From Gluconacetobacter tumulisoli (GTDB lineage Bacteria; Pseudomonadota; Alphaproteobacteria; Acetobacterales; Acetobacteraceae): a stretch of DNA of 64,000 bases. Made by a program: the position numbers and the translations under genes. Below, one piece after another: positions 28,024 through 38,067 of the stretch. The notes beneath the pieces are model-generated. The model was not told the origin of the DNA. It did no database searches and worked only from the letters and a program-made list of their open reading frames with translations. Within the stretch, counting starts at the first letter, position 1, and each line of letters starts with the position of its first letter. The stretch covers positions 248,001-312,000 of the forward strand of contig NZ_JABEQM010000003.1 in NCBI RefSeq assembly GCF_014174155.1. The letters are read 5' to 3'.

Positions 28024-29436
28024 ATGGAAAGTTTGATTGAAAGACGATTTATTTCTGTCTTTTTATGTATTTTTGCTATGACCATATTCAGCTTTGGTCA
28101 GATCCTGATTCCGGGATATACGCCTGACGATTTCTTGACCGGAAATTCTTATCTTCCGGCGGCGCTTTATTTCAGCCAGGGAAGATTTACCGAAGGGGTG
28201 CTGATCCATGCACTGAACATGTCGCATCTGACGATGTTCAATGTCGGTTTCGGCTTCTCGCTGATGGTTCTGCTACTTTACGCGTTTCTGATCGCCTATC
28301 TGCTGAAGCTATGTGTTCCGGGAACCTTCGATATACGACTGGTGGGGGCCGCCGGCCTGTATATCGCGGCCAGTCCGTTTATGGCGACCTTGCTGAATTA
28401 CCGACAGGTCGAGTTTGATCTTGCGGTTGGATTATCATTTCTTTGCCTTGGTATATATTTTCATCAAAAATATATGTCGGGGGATCGATGGGGGATAGAT
28501 ATTCCTGTGGCATCCGCTTTGTTCTGTTTTTCTTTGGGGTGTTACCAGGTCATCATCGTCATCATATTCCTGTATGTGTCCTTTCTGGTGGTCAGGAGAA
28601 AATATGAGGGCGAGGTAATCGGTCTGCCATATCTGGTCAAAGCCTATTCGGCCCCATTTTGTGCGGTTGTCCTGTATATGGTCCTGTTTGCGGCGACCAA
28701 GAACATCGCAGGCGTGAATAACTGGGACCAGAGAGGATCGTTGCTCGGCCTGTCGGGGATCGGAACGCGGCTTCACGATATTTACGATGTTACGAAATTT
28801 TCTTTCGACATCAATACTATCCATATTTCCGCGAAGATCCTCATCTCGATGTATCTTCTGTTTCTGGCGGGAATGGCCCAAGCAAGAAATCGTCAGGTGA
28901 CCGTAATGGTCTTCCTGGCGTCGCTGGCATCATACGTTGTGGTGCTGCTGCCGATTTCTGTTCTTTCATCCTGGGATCCGACGCCACGGACCTTGCTGGG
29001 GGTCTATTTCGTGATCGGCTTCTGGGTCCTCTGGACGGCCGGGACTGCGGGCATTTTCGTTCGGGGGACGGCGCTGTTCCTGGGCCTGCTGTCCGTGCAT
29101 TCGATGATGGAATCGAATTCTTTCCTGATAGATCAGATCAAGGAAAATCGATGGGACATGAACGTTGCCTGGTCCCTGATCAAGGACATACGGGTGTTTG
29201 AAAAAAATCAGCAGCCGTCTTCGCTCTCCGTCGTCGTGCATCCGTCATATTATGGGCGATCGAGCTTCAGGGTCGGCTGGTCGATCAAGGGACTGCTGTA
29301 CGAGGCCGGTCATGTCGAGTGGCCGATCAGCGACCCCACACCAGACATGCGCGCGCAATGCGATGGTTCCGTCCATTTTCCCGTGGCCGGCTATCTTCAT
29401 CGGCAGAAGGATAACGGCATCCTTGCCTGCCTGTAG
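28024..29436 (+). CDS. GtrII-like membrane glucosyltransferase
   Basis: Polytopic membrane protein (470 aa) with about ten helices and a soluble C-terminal domain, resembling the serotype-specific Gtr (GtrII/glucosyltransferase domain) proteins that transfer glucose from undecaprenyl phosphate to O-antigen. The conserved early loop IPGYTPDDFLTGNSYLPAAL contains the expected acidic residues. Base composition is clearly lower in GC than the flanks, with many TTT and ATA codons, suggesting transfer. The gtrB gene of such systems lies 2 kb downstream; GtrA is not seen. Confidence 0.65.
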   Translation: MESLIERRFISVFLCIFAMTIFSFGQILIPGYTPDDFLTGNSYLPAALYFSQGRFTEGVLIHALNMSHLTMFNVGFGFSLMVLLLYAFLIAYLLKLCVPGTFDIRLVGAAGLYIAASPFMATLLNYRQVEFDLAVGLSFLCLGIYFHQKYMSGDRWGIDIPVASALFCFSLGCYQVIIVIIFLYVSFLVVRRKYEGEVIGLPYLVKAYSAPFCAVVLYMVLFAATKNIAGVNNWDQRGSLLGLSGIGTRLHDIYDVTKFSFDINTIHISAKILISMYLLFLAGMAQARNRQVTVMVFLASLASYVVVLLPISVLSSWDPTPRTLLGVYFVIGFWVLWTAGTAGIFVRGTALFLGLLSVHSMMESNSFLIDQIKENRWDMNVAWSLIKDIRVFEKNQQPSSLSVVVHPSYYGRSSFRVGWSIKGLLYEAGHVEWPISDPTPDMRAQCDGSVHFPVAGYLHRQKDNGILACL

Positions 29437-29578
29437 AGCGCTGCCGCCCATGAGGGTACAGATTTTTCCGACGGCTGGACCATGGACGCGGCGACGGATT
29501 TGGTCACCGTTGTTATGACTTTGAAGGATATGCTAGGGTAAAAGATGACGAGGAAATTTTATAATTGTTGAGGTTTCG

Positions 29579-31444
29579 GTGAGGATTGAAATATATATTG
29601 CTGCCCACAAGGAAGCCGACATGCTTTCCGGGTCGTGTTTTATTCCGATTCAGGTCGGAAAAACATTATCCGGAGAGGATATATACCCGGTAACCGATGG
29701 AACGGGCGACAATATATCCGAAAGGAACCACAGTTTCTGTGAACTGACGGCACTGTATTGGATCTGGAAGAACACGTCCGGGCAGGATTATGTCGGCCTG
29801 TTCCACTACCGTCGTCATCTGGATTTTTCACTGGTCGAGCGTGTCGAGGATCAGTGGGGCCGGGTAGTCTATCCGGCTCTGGATGCGGAATATGTGGACG
29901 CGAACAATCTGACGGACGCGGGGGCCGCATTCTTCATCGGGAACAAGGACATCATCCTTCCCCGGTTATGGAATGTGGAGAACGCCGGGTCGCGCACGAT
30001 GCGGGACCATTACGGCAATGGCAGTCACCACAACATCGCGGACTATGATCTCGCGATCGAGATCCTGAAGGATAAATATCCGTCCTATGCGCCGTTTGCC
30101 TGGAAAGTAAACGAAAGCCAGGCCGGATATTTCACCAATATGTTCGTCATGAGACGGAGCATATTCGACCAGTACTGCGCATGGCTGTTCGATATCCTAT
30201 TCGAACTGGAAAAGCGAATTGATCTTTCTGAATATTCGATCCAGGAGGATCGCGTATTCGGATATATTTCTGAGTGGCTTATGAATATATTCGTGGAAAA
30301 ATATGTCCACGATCATGGGCCGGACGGCGTAAAGGAAGCGCAGGGAACATTCATCGAAAATACGCTGACGACGATCAGGCCGTTTTTCGACAGCGCGGCG
30401 GTGCCGGTCGTCATGTCGTTCAACGAGGCGTTCGTCCCGTATGGCGGGGCCTGCATCAAATCCCTTATCGATACGGCGTCAGCCTCGTCCAATTACGATA
30501 TCGTCGTCATCAACGAAAATATATCGGCGGAAAGCAAGGCGCTTCTGACCGGCCTCGTGGCCGGAAGAACCAATCTGTCGATCCGCTTTTTCAGCGTCGG
30601 GTTTCTGTTCGATAAATTCGTCCTGAACACCCATATGCATTTTTCGAAAGAGACGTATTTCCGTCTCTATATTCCGTTGATGTTCTCGGCTTACGAACGG
30701 GTTCTCTATCTCGACGCGGACATGATCGTAAAGCATGACGTCGCGCAGCTGCTGGCGACCGACCTGCAGGGGCAGGCGATCGGCGCGGTGCGCGACTGCG
30801 TCATGATCGGTTTTCGCAAGCTGCGGATTCCCGCGATGGCCGAATGCGGTGGGCAGGATGCTGATACCTATGTCCGCGGCTATGTCGGATTGCCGGATCC
30901 GGCCGGCTATTTCCAGGCAGGCGTGCTGATCTTTGACATTGCCCGGACGCCCGCAGGTTATGCCGACAAGGTGAGGCAGATCCTGGCAACGGGTCGGCGA
31001 TACTGGTTCCTGGACCAGGATATCCTGAACAAGCTCTATCAGGGTAACGTCCATTACCTGGACATGAAGTGGAACGTCTACCATGGCAATGGTGATGTCC
31101 ATACGTTTTTCGCCAATTTGCCTTCCAGCATCCGGAAAATTTATATGGATGCGCGAAAGGCACCTTACATCATTCATTATGCGGGTGAAAAAAAGCCCTG
31201 GTCCTTTCCGTTGATCGATTTTGCGACCGATTTCTGGACGGTGATGCGAGAAACCCCGTGGTACGAATTTGTCCTGATGCGGAACATGAAAGCGACCTCG
31301 GAGACCGTCGTGCATCACGGGTCGTTCACCGTCGGGTTGCGCGACATCGCACGCGCCGTTGCAAATCCGATTGCCCCACTGGGGTCGAAGCGGCGATCCA
31401 CATTGAGGAAGATATATAATGTCGCGCAGAAAGTTCGATACTGA
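29579..31444 (+). CDS. DUF4422 + GT8 fused glycosyltransferase
   Basis: Two glycosyltransferase modules in one 621-aa protein. Residues 1 to about 265 are DUF4422 (EIYIAAHKEADML, ELTALYWIWKN, YVGLFHYRRHL); residues from about 272 to 545 are GT8 (VVMSFNEAFVPYGGACIKSL, the DXD metal motif LYLDADMIVK at about 376-383, YFQAGVLIFDI, YIIHYAGEKKPW). Both can use UDP-hexoses. The start is GTG with GAGG 5 nt upstream. The 142-bp gap before it holds no gene. It sits in the low-GC glycosylation island and would add two residues or one residue with a regulatory domain. Confidence 0.85.
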   Translation: MRIEIYIAAHKEADMLSGSCFIPIQVGKTLSGEDIYPVTDGTGDNISERNHSFCELTALYWIWKNTSGQDYVGLFHYRRHLDFSLVERVEDQWGRVVYPALDAEYVDANNLTDAGAAFFIGNKDIILPRLWNVENAGSRTMRDHYGNGSHHNIADYDLAIEILKDKYPSYAPFAWKVNESQAGYFTNMFVMRRSIFDQYCAWLFDILFELEKRIDLSEYSIQEDRVFGYISEWLMNIFVEKYVHDHGPDGVKEAQGTFIENTLTTIRPFFDSAAVPVVMSFNEAFVPYGGACIKSLIDTASASSNYDIVVINENISAESKALLTGLVAGRTNLSIRFFSVGFLFDKFVLNTHMHFSKETYFRLYIPLMFSAYERVLYLDADMIVKHDVAQLLATDLQGQAIGAVRDCVMIGFRKLRIPAMAECGGQDADTYVRGYVGLPDPAGYFQAGVLIFDIARTPAGYADKVRQILATGRRYWFLDQDILNKLYQGNVHYLDMKWNVYHGNGDVHTFFANLPSSIRKIYMDARKAPYIIHYAGEKKPWSFPLIDFATDFWTVMRETPWYEFVLMRNMKATSETVVHHGSFTVGLRDIARAVANPIAPLGSKRRSTLRKIYNVAQKVRY

Positions 31445-31476
31445 ATCGGTGAAGATGTGTCTGGATTCATGCTGAG

Positions 31477-32445
31477 ATGACGAAGCAGGCGACTCCGAAA
31501 CTGGCCATTGTCGTGCCATGCTATAATGAATCGGAAGTCTTTCCGTTATGTCTGCGTGAACTGTCGGCGGTCGTGGCCGACTTGGCCGGCAACGGGCTGA
31601 TCGCAGACAGCAGCTATATATTGTTTGTCGATGATGGCAGCAAAGACGACAGCTGGCGGCAGATTGAAGGCGCCTGCCGTGGCAACGGACATGTGCAGGG
31701 CGTGAAACTGTCACGGAACAAGGGCCACCAGGCCGCCCTGATGGCAGGGCTTACGGCGGCGGACGCCGACATCATCGTCAGTATAGATGCTGATCTTCAG
31801 GATGATATTTCAGTCATACAGGACATGGTGAAGGCATACCTCGCCGGAAGTGACGTCGTGTATGGCGTGCGCAGGTCACGCGACGCGGATAGCGGCTTCA
31901 AGCGTTTCACGGCCCAAGGCTTTTATAGGCTTATGGAACTGATGGGGGTGCAGCAGGTTTTCAACCATGCCGATTTCCGACTTCTCAGTCGGCGGGCCTG
32001 CGCGGCGTTGCTCTCTTACCGGGAGCAGAATATCTACCTTCGTGGCCTGGTCCCGCTGATCGGTTTCCACACGTCTTCCGTCTATTATGATCGGGCCGAG
32101 CGCGCAGCCGGGGAATCGAAATATCCGCTGAAAAAGATGCTGGCCCTGGCGCTGGAGGGAATCACGTCCCTGACCATTACGCCGTTGCGGATCATCGCGA
32201 CCCTGGGCTTGTCGATATCGGCGCTGTCGATGGTGGCAACCTTTTATTCGATCCTGCTGAAATATACCGGCAAGACGGTGGAAGGCTGGACATCGGTCAT
32301 GATCGCGATTTTCTTCATGGGGGGCGTGCAGATGCTCTCCCTCGGTATTATCGGCGAATATGTCGGTAAAATTTACATGGAAACGAAGGGGCGCCCGAAG
32401 TTCTTTGTGGAGAAGCACGTCGGTGGTCCCCATAATGCCCTGTGA
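31477..32445 (+). CDS. gtrB: Bactoprenol glucosyltransferase GtrB-like (GT2)
   Basis: Polyisoprenyl-phosphate glycosyltransferase (322 aa). The GT2 domain begins LAIVVPCYNESEVFPL and carries the DXD-type SIDADLQDD; two C-terminal membrane helices (IIATLGLSISALSMVATFYS and a second after it) anchor it, ending GEYVGKIYMETKGRPKF, which is the family hallmark. It charges undecaprenyl phosphate with glucose from UDP-glucose, supplying the GtrII-like protein upstream. Starts 33 bp after the fused transferase. A GtrA flippase gene is not present nearby. Confidence 0.9.
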   Translation: MTKQATPKLAIVVPCYNESEVFPLCLRELSAVVADLAGNGLIADSSYILFVDDGSKDDSWRQIEGACRGNGHVQGVKLSRNKGHQAALMAGLTAADADIIVSIDADLQDDISVIQDMVKAYLAGSDVVYGVRRSRDADSGFKRFTAQGFYRLMELMGVQQVFNHADFRLLSRRACAALLSYREQNIYLRGLVPLIGFHTSSVYYDRAERAAGESKYPLKKMLALALEGITSLTITPLRIIATLGLSISALSMVATFYSILLKYTGKTVEGWTSVMIAIFFMGGVQMLSLGIIGEYVGKIYMETKGRPKFFVEKHVGGPHNAL

Positions 32446-32534
32446 TGCCCGATGCCGTACGGTTCTTGCGGCCTTCCGCTGAACATCTTCGGTCGGAAGT
32501 AGGGCGGTCGATAATTCCCGGCTAAGGTGGTCAA

Positions 32535-32558
32535 TCCGACGGCCCCGGGGCCGTCGGA
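32535..32558. terminator. Perfect palindrome between gtrB and hutU
   Basis: A perfect 24-nt palindrome, left arm TCCGACGGCCCC, between the convergent gtrB and hutU genes. It can form a 12-bp stem in either direction. There is no U tract, so it is inferred to be a bidirectional terminator from position and symmetry. Confidence 0.55.
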
Positions 32559-32566
32559 GTTGAAGA

Positions 32567-34246
32567 TTACTGCTGCCGCGTGATCATCGGCAGATCCAGC
32601 CCCTGTTCGCGCGCGCAGTCGACCGCGATGTCGTAACCGGCGTCGGCATGGCGCATCACGCCGGTGGCCGGGTCGTTCCACAGCACGCGTTCCAGGCGGC
32701 GCGCGGCCTCGGGCGTGCCGTCGGCGACGATGACCATGCCGGCATGCTGCGAAAAGCCCATGCCCACGCCGCCGCCATGATGCAGCGAGACCCAGGTCGC
32801 CCCGGATGCCGTGTTCAGCAGCGCGTTCAGCAGCGGCCAGTCGGACACCGCGTCGCTGCCGTCGCGCATGGATTCGGTCTCACGGTTCGGGCTGGCGACC
32901 GACCCGCTGTCCAGATGGTCGCGGCCGATCACGATCGGGGCCTTCAGTTCGCCGCTGGCCACCATCTCGTTGAACGCCATGCCCAGACGGTGGCGATCGC
33001 CCAGCCCGACCCAGCAGATGCGCGATGGCAGGCCCTGGAACTGGATCTTGTCCCGCGCCATGTCCAGCCAGTTGTGCAGGTGGACATCGTCGGGCAGCAA
33101 TTCCTTCACCTTCTGGTCGGTGCGGTAGATATCCTCGGGGTCGCCGGACAGGGCCGCCCAGCGGAACGGCCCGACACCACGGCAGAAGAGGGGGCGGATA
33201 TAGGCCGGGACGAAGCCGGGGAAGGCGAACGCATCTTCCTGCCCTGCCTCGAAGGCCATCTGGCGGATGTTGTTGCCGTAATCGAAGGTCGGGATGCCCA
33301 TGCGGTGGAAGGCCACCATGGCCGCGACATGCAGGCGCATCGAGGCCTTCGCCGCTGCCTCGACCGCAGCGGGGTCGGTGACGCGCATCCGCTCGGCCTG
33401 TTCCAGCGTCCAGCCCGCGGGCAGGTAGCCGTTCAGCGGATCATGCGCCGAGGTCTGGTCGGTCACCGCGTCCGGACGGATGCCGCGCCGGACCAGTTCG
33501 GGGAAGATGTCCGCCGCGTTGCCCAGCAGGCCGACCGACACGGCCTCGCCGCGCGCGCAGGCGGCGTGGATGATCTCCAGCGCCTCGTCCAGCGTGTCGG
33601 CCTTGCGGTCCAGGTAGCCGGTCTGCAGGCGTTTCTCGATCCGGCTGGGCTGGCATTCCACCGCCAGCATCGAGGCCCCGGCCATGACGGCGGCCAGGGG
33701 CTGCGCGCCGCTCATGCCGCCCAGGCCGCCCGTCAGGATCCATTTGCCCTTCAGCGAACCGCCGTAGGACTGGCGTCCCATCTCGACAAACGTTTCGTAC
33801 GTGCCCTGCACGATGCCCTGCGATCCGATATAAATCCACGAACCGGCCGTCATCTGCCCGTACATCATCAGGCCCAGCCGGTCGAGTTCGTTGAACTTGT
33901 CCCAGTTGGCCCAGTGCGGAACGATGTTGGAATTGGCGATCAGGACGCGCGGCGCATCGGCATGGGTGCGAAAGACGCCGACCGGCTTGCCCGATTGCAC
34001 CAGCAGGGTCTGATCATCGCCCAGGTCACGCAGGCATTCGACGATCCTGTCGTAGCACGCCCAGTTGCGGGCGGCGCGGCCGATGCCGCCATATACCACC
34101 AGGTCGGACGGCCGTTCGGCAACGTCCGGGTCCAGATTGTTCATCAGCATGCGCAGGGGGGCCTCGGTCTGCCAGCTTCTGGCGGAACGCGACGTGCCGG
34201 TGGCGGCGCGGACGATGCGGTCGTTCGGGGATGGTTGTTCGGTCAT
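32567..34246 (-). CDS. hutU: Urocanate hydratase
   Basis: NAD+-dependent urocanase (559 aa), converting urocanate to imidazolone propionate. The NAD-binding segment [19 protein letters not shown] is present with the surrounding [12 protein letters not shown] and [21 protein letters not shown] at 34246 is used: AAGGTG lies upstream and the protein then starts [14 protein letters not shown] HutC-type operator precedes it at 34264. It is separated from the hutC end by 255 bp, so it probably has its own promoter. Confidence 0.95.
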   Translation of the reverse strand: MTEQPSPNDRIVRAATGTSRSARSWQTEAPLRMLMNNLDPDVAERPSDLVVYGGIGRAARNWACYDRIVECLRDLGDDQTLLVQSGKPVGVFRTHADAPRVLIANSNIVPHWANWDKFNELDRLGLMMYGQMTAGSWIYIGSQGIVQGTYETFVEMGRQSYGGSLKGKWILTGGLGGMSGAQPLAAVMAGASMLAVECQPSRIEKRLQTGYLDRKADTLDEALEIIHAACARGEAVSVGLLGNAADIFPELVRRGIRPDAVTDQTSAHDPLNGYLPAGWTLEQAERMRVTDPAAVEAAAKASMRLHVAAMVAFHRMGIPTFDYGNNIRQMAFEAGQEDAFAFPGFVPAYIRPLFCRGVGPFRWAALSGDPEDIYRTDQKVKELLPDDVHLHNWLDMARDKIQFQGLPSRICWVGLGDRHRLGMAFNEMVASGELKAPIVIGRDHLDSGSVASPNRETESMRDGSDAVSDWPLLNALLNTASGATWVSLHHGGGVGMGFSQHAGMVIVADGTPEAARRLERVLWNDPATGVMRHADAGYDIAVDCAREQGLDLPMITRQQ

Positions 34247-34263
34247 GGCTGCACCTTGACTGT

Positions 34264-34279
34264 ACTTGTATAGGCAAGT
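34264..34279. promoter_or_regulatory. HutC-type operator upstream of hutU
   Basis: Imperfect palindrome ACTTGTATAGGCAAGT, 18 bp before the hutU start. The CTTGTATA...CAAG layout closely follows known HutC operators (CTTGTATATACAAG-like). It should give urocanate-inducible control of hutU. Confidence 0.7.
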
Positions 34280-34501
34280 GGTAGCGGCGACCCGCACCGC
34301 CTGTCAACGCAATTCGTAACGGCATCGGACCAGTCGCCCGATTGCGCCGGCAGGGCAGAATGCCGAGCAACGGCACGCCCCGCGTGATTTTCCGAGCATC
34401 GGAGCGGAACGGCCTTGAGGAGGCCGCCCGCCGCGAAGCGCGGGAAAGGCGCGCCGGATCCCCGACAGGCGATCCCCGAAAGGGCGGATTTCAAGCCCGT
34501 C

Positions 34502-35218
34502 TCAGGGGCGGTAGCGTCCACCAAGGCTGTAGCGGCTGCCGGGATAGGTGAAGATGCCCTTCATCACGACGCGGCTGTCCACCCAGGTCCGGCGCACCAG
34601 TTGCAGGCAGGCCTCGGGCGCATCCAGTTCCAGCAGGTCGCAGATGTGCGCGGTGGGCGTGATGGCGAAGACCACGTGCTCGACCTCCTCCGGACCGGCG
34701 ATGCGGTACAGGTGCCGGTGCGGATGGGCGATCGAGAAATCCTGGTCTAGATAGTCCGGCGCGAAATGCGGAGAGACGAAGCGTTCCTCGACCTGCAGGG
34801 GGATATCGTCCTCGTAATGGACGATGACGGAATGGAACAGCCGCGTCCCCGGCCGCTGGTCGAAGGCGATCGCCAGATCCATGTCCGCGCGGATCGTGTC
34901 CAGGGAGACGATGCGCGATCGATGGATATGGCCGCTGGCGACGATATCGTCGGCGATATCGCGCAGCTCCAGCAGTTCCGCCCCGGTCGAGGGGGCGGAG
35001 ACGAACGTGCCCACGCCCTGCGCCCGCGTCACCACGCCCTCGCTGGTCAGTTCTCGCAGCGCGCGATGGACCGTCATGCGCGATACGCCCAGCGTCTCGA
35101 CGAACGCGCTTTCGGACGGCAGCCGGCACCCGACCTCCCATTCGCCGCTCTGGATCCGGTCCAGGATATATTGCTTGACCTGTCCGTACCGGGTCGGCGG
35201 GCGGATGGTGTCGGACAT
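34502..35218 (-). CDS. hutC: Histidine utilization repressor
   Basis: GntR-family repressor (238 aa), HutC branch. The winged HTH is in PTRYGQVKQYILDRIQSGEW and LPSESAFVETLGVSRMTVHR; the C-terminal UTRA ligand domain includes VHYEDDIPLQVEERFVSPHF. The known effector is urocanate. ATG at 35218 follows a GGAGAG-like site and gives the standard N-terminus. It is 34 bp downstream of hutI, so it is expressed with hutI. HutC sites are seen before hutU and between hutI and hutF. Confidence 0.92.
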   Translation of the reverse strand: MSDTIRPPTRYGQVKQYILDRIQSGEWEVGCRLPSESAFVETLGVSRMTVHRALRELTSEGVVTRAQGVGTFVSAPSTGAELLELRDIADDIVASGHIHRSRIVSLDTIRADMDLAIAFDQRPGTRLFHSVIVHYEDDIPLQVEERFVSPHFAPDYLDQDFSIAHPHRHLYRIAGPEEVEHVVFAITPTAHICDLLELDAPEACLQLVRRTWVDSRVVMKGIFTYPGSRYSLGGRYRP

Positions 35219-35252
35219 GGGGCGTCTCTCCTGAAATTCGGCGCCGGTCTGA

Positions 35253-36509
35253 TTAGACCGGCCCATGCCGGTTTGCGAGCGCAGGCGCCGCGTCGGGCCG
35301 GCCCTGGAACACCCGGCCCAGCGGACGCACGCCTCCGATCCAGTAGGACAGTTCGTGCGGGCCGCCGACCGGCCAGAATGCGATGTCGGCCGACAGGCCG
35401 GCGGCCAGGCGTCCGGCCTCGTCCTGCAGGCCCAGCGCCCGGGCACCCACATGCGTGACGCCGGCCAGGGCCTCGGCCGGCGTCATCCGGAACAGGGTGC
35501 AGGCCATGTTCATCATCGTCGTCAGGTCCAGCGCCGGCGAGGTACCGGGATTGCAGTCCGTGGCCAGGCCCATCGGCACCCCATGGCGGCGGAACAGCTC
35601 GACCGGCGGCACGGTCTTTTCCCGCACGAAATAGAACGCGCCGGGCAGCAGCATCGCCACCGTCCCGGCGGCAGCCATGGCGCGGACGCCGTCCTCGCTG
35701 GCATATTCCACATGGTCGGCCGACAACGCGCGGTAGCGCGCGGCCAGCGCGGCGCCGCCCAGGTCGGACAGCTGGTCAGCGTGCAGCCGCACCGGCAGGC
35801 CCAGCGCCTGGGCGGCGTCGAACAGGCGGGCGACTTCGTCGGGCTGGAAGGCGATCCCTTCGCAGAAGGCGTCGATGCTGTCGGCCAGCCCCTCGGCCGC
35901 GACGGCCGGAAGGACGGTGTCCAGCAGATGGTCGACATAGGCCTCCCGCCGGCCGGCGAATTCCGGCGGCACGGCATGCGCGCCCAGGAAGGTCGTATGC
36001 ACGCGCACCGGCAAATGCCGCGCCACCGCGCGGGCCACCCGCAGCTGCTTCAACTCGTCATCCAGGGTCAGGCCGTAGCCGGACTTGATTTCGACCGTCG
36101 TGACCCCGCCTGCGATCAGGCGCCGCGTGCGATCCAGCGCCAGGGACAGCAATTCGTCGGCGCTGGCGTTGCGCGTCGCCTGCACCGTGGACAGGATTCC
36201 CCCGCCGCGCCGGGCGATGGCTTCATAGGATACGCCATTCAGCCGTTCCTCGAACTCGCCGCTGCGGTCGCCGGCATAGACGATGTGCGTGTGCGGATCG
36301 ACCAGTCCCGGCGTCGCCCATGCGCCGTCGCAACCGATGACGTCGCGCGCCAGGTCCTGCGGCCGGCCGGGCAGGGCGTCGCGCGGACCGACCCAGACGA
36401 TCCGTCCGTCCTGCGCCGCGATGGCACCATCCGCGATCCGCCCGTACGCATCGTCCGGCCGCGCGACCATCGTGGCCAGATGCATGTCGATCCACAGCGT
36501 GTCCCACAT
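35253..36509 (-). CDS. hutI: Imidazolonepropionase
   Basis: Amidohydrolase (418 aa) that opens imidazolone-5-propionate to N-formimidoyl-L-glutamate. Metal motif [19 protein letters not shown], substrate region [18 protein letters not shown], and further ligands in [11 protein letters not shown] and [23 protein letters not shown] at 36509 gives the standard start ([14 protein letters not shown]). Divergent from hutF with about 124 bp between them, which contains a HutC-like site. Confidence 0.95.
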   Translation of the reverse strand: MWDTLWIDMHLATMVARPDDAYGRIADGAIAAQDGRIVWVGPRDALPGRPQDLARDVIGCDGAWATPGLVDPHTHIVYAGDRSGEFEERLNGVSYEAIARRGGGILSTVQATRNASADELLSLALDRTRRLIAGGVTTVEIKSGYGLTLDDELKQLRVARAVARHLPVRVHTTFLGAHAVPPEFAGRREAYVDHLLDTVLPAVAAEGLADSIDAFCEGIAFQPDEVARLFDAAQALGLPVRLHADQLSDLGGAALAARYRALSADHVEYASEDGVRAMAAAGTVAMLLPGAFYFVREKTVPPVELFRRHGVPMGLATDCNPGTSPALDLTTMMNMACTLFRMTPAEALAGVTHVGARALGLQDEAGRLAAGLSADIAFWPVGGPHELSYWIGGVRPLGRVFQGRPDAAPALANRHGPV

Positions 36510-36551
36510 TATCGTTGTCCTTACGATTCGGTCGGGCGTTGAAACATGTTC

Positions 36552-36570
36552 AGATATGTATATACGTCTA
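36552..36570. promoter_or_regulatory. HutC-type operator between hutI and hutF
   Basis: AGATATGTATATACGTCTA, with a perfect palindromic GTATATAC core at 36558-36565, in the hutI-hutF divergent region. It matches the TGTATATACA centre of HutC operators with one mismatch, so one site may control both directions. Confidence 0.6.
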
Positions 36571-36633
36571 TGGCATATCTGGCATCCATCCGAAACGGAT
36601 AACGGACATGGCAGGCGGGGCGGGTCGATTTCG

Positions 36634-38016
36634 ATGACAATGGATCGGACGACGGTAGGGTTTGCCGGGCAGGCGCTGCTGCCCGGCGGCTGGCACGACA
36701 ATGTCCGTATCGTGACGGACGCCGGGCGCATTGCAGTGGTCGAGCCCGGGGGCGACCCGAAAGGCGCGGACTGGCGGACCGACATCGTGATCCCGCCGAT
36801 GCCCAGCCTGCATTCCCATGCCTTTCAGCGCGCCATGGCCGGGATGACGGAAACGCGCCAGAATCCCACCGACACGTTCTGGACGTGGCGTACGCTGATG
36901 TACCGCCTGGCGCTGCGGCTGTCGCCCGACCAGATGGAAATCGTCGCGGCATTTCTGTATATGGAAATGTTGTGCGCCGGGTACACGCAGGTCGCCGAAT
37001 TCCATTATCTGCACCATGCGCCGGACGGCACGCCCTACGACCGGAAGGCGGAGATGTCGCTGCGCCTGCTGGCGGCGGCGCAGGGGGTGGGAATGGGGAT
37101 CACCATCCTGCCGACCCTCTATGCGCAGGCGGGCTTCAACGCGGCACCGCTGCAATCCGACCAGCGGCGCTTCGCCACCGATGTCGAGATGATCGGCGCC
37201 ATCGCCGCCGACCTGCGGCGCGCATCGGCGGGCGATCCGCTGGTGACGGTGGGGCTGGGTTTCCATTCGCTGCGCGCGGTGACGGCCGACGCCATGCGCC
37301 GCGCGCTGGCCGAACCCGGGCATGACGGGCCGATCCACATCCATGTGGCCGAACAGCAGCGCGAGGTCGCCGACAGCCTGTCTGCCACCGGACGCCGGCC
37401 GGTGGCGTTCCTGATGGACGAAATTCCAGTCGATGCGCGGTGGTGCCTGGTGCATGCCACCCATCTCGACGCGGATGAAACCGCGCGGATGGCCGCGTCC
37501 GGCGCGGTGGCGGGCCTGTGCCCGATCACCGAGGCCGACCTGGGGGACGGCCTGTTTCCGTTGCGCGATTTCCTGGATGCGGGGGGCCGGTTCGGCATCG
37601 GTACCGACAGCAATGTCCTGATCAGCCCGGGCGAGGAACTGCGCCTGCTGGAATATGGCCAGCGGCTGGGCCGGCAGCAGCGTTGCGTGTCCCTGCCGTC
37701 GGGACGGACGGGATCGGTCGGCGGGTATCTTTATCGCGCGGCGCTGCAGGGCGGGGCGCAGGCGTGTGGGCTTCCGGCATGGGGGCTGGCGCCGGGCGCA
37801 CGCGCCGATCTGTGCGTGCTGGATGCCGATCGCCTGCCATTGCCCGGACTGAAAGGGGACGCGATCCTGGACGCGGCGCTGTTCGCCAGCCCGCGCCTGC
37901 CGGTGCGCGACGTGATGTGCGCCGGCGCCTGGCGTGTGCGCGACGGCCGGCACGCGGATCATGACCGGCTGACACAGGCGTTTCGCACCACCGTGACGGC
38001 CGTGCTGGCGGACTGA
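36634..38016 (+). CDS. hutF: Formimidoylglutamate deiminase
   Basis: Amidohydrolase (460 aa) that converts N-formimidoylglutamate to N-formylglutamate and ammonia, the step that defines the five-step histidine route. Metal motif [17 protein letters not shown], then [28 protein letters not shown] and [23 protein letters not shown] at 36634 is used (a second is at 36640); no strong RBS is visible. It is followed 39 bp later by hutG. Confidence 0.95.
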   Translation: MTMDRTTVGFAGQALLPGGWHDNVRIVTDAGRIAVVEPGGDPKGADWRTDIVIPPMPSLHSHAFQRAMAGMTETRQNPTDTFWTWRTLMYRLALRLSPDQMEIVAAFLYMEMLCAGYTQVAEFHYLHHAPDGTPYDRKAEMSLRLLAAAQGVGMGITILPTLYAQAGFNAAPLQSDQRRFATDVEMIGAIAADLRRASAGDPLVTVGLGFHSLRAVTADAMRRALAEPGHDGPIHIHVAEQQREVADSLSATGRRPVAFLMDEIPVDARWCLVHATHLDADETARMAASGAVAGLCPITEADLGDGLFPLRDFLDAGGRFGIGTDSNVLISPGEELRLLEYGQRLGRQQRCVSLPSGRTGSVGGYLYRAALQGGAQACGLPAWGLAPGARADLCVLDADRLPLPGLKGDAILDAALFASPRLPVRDVMCAGAWRVRDGRHADHDRLTQAFRTTVTAVLAD

Positions 38017-38042
38017 CCGTCAGGGAGAGGCCACGGCGGGAC

Positions 38043-38067
38043 ATGACAAGGGATCATGACAAGGGAT
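38043..38067 (+). repeat. 13-nt tandem duplication at the hutG start
   Basis: ATGACAAGGGATC is repeated almost immediately as ATGACAAGGGAT(G), so an ATG and an AAGGGAT ribosome-binding-like element are duplicated in tandem. The downstream copy contains the used start. It may be a recent slippage event that affects hutG translation. Confidence 0.85.
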
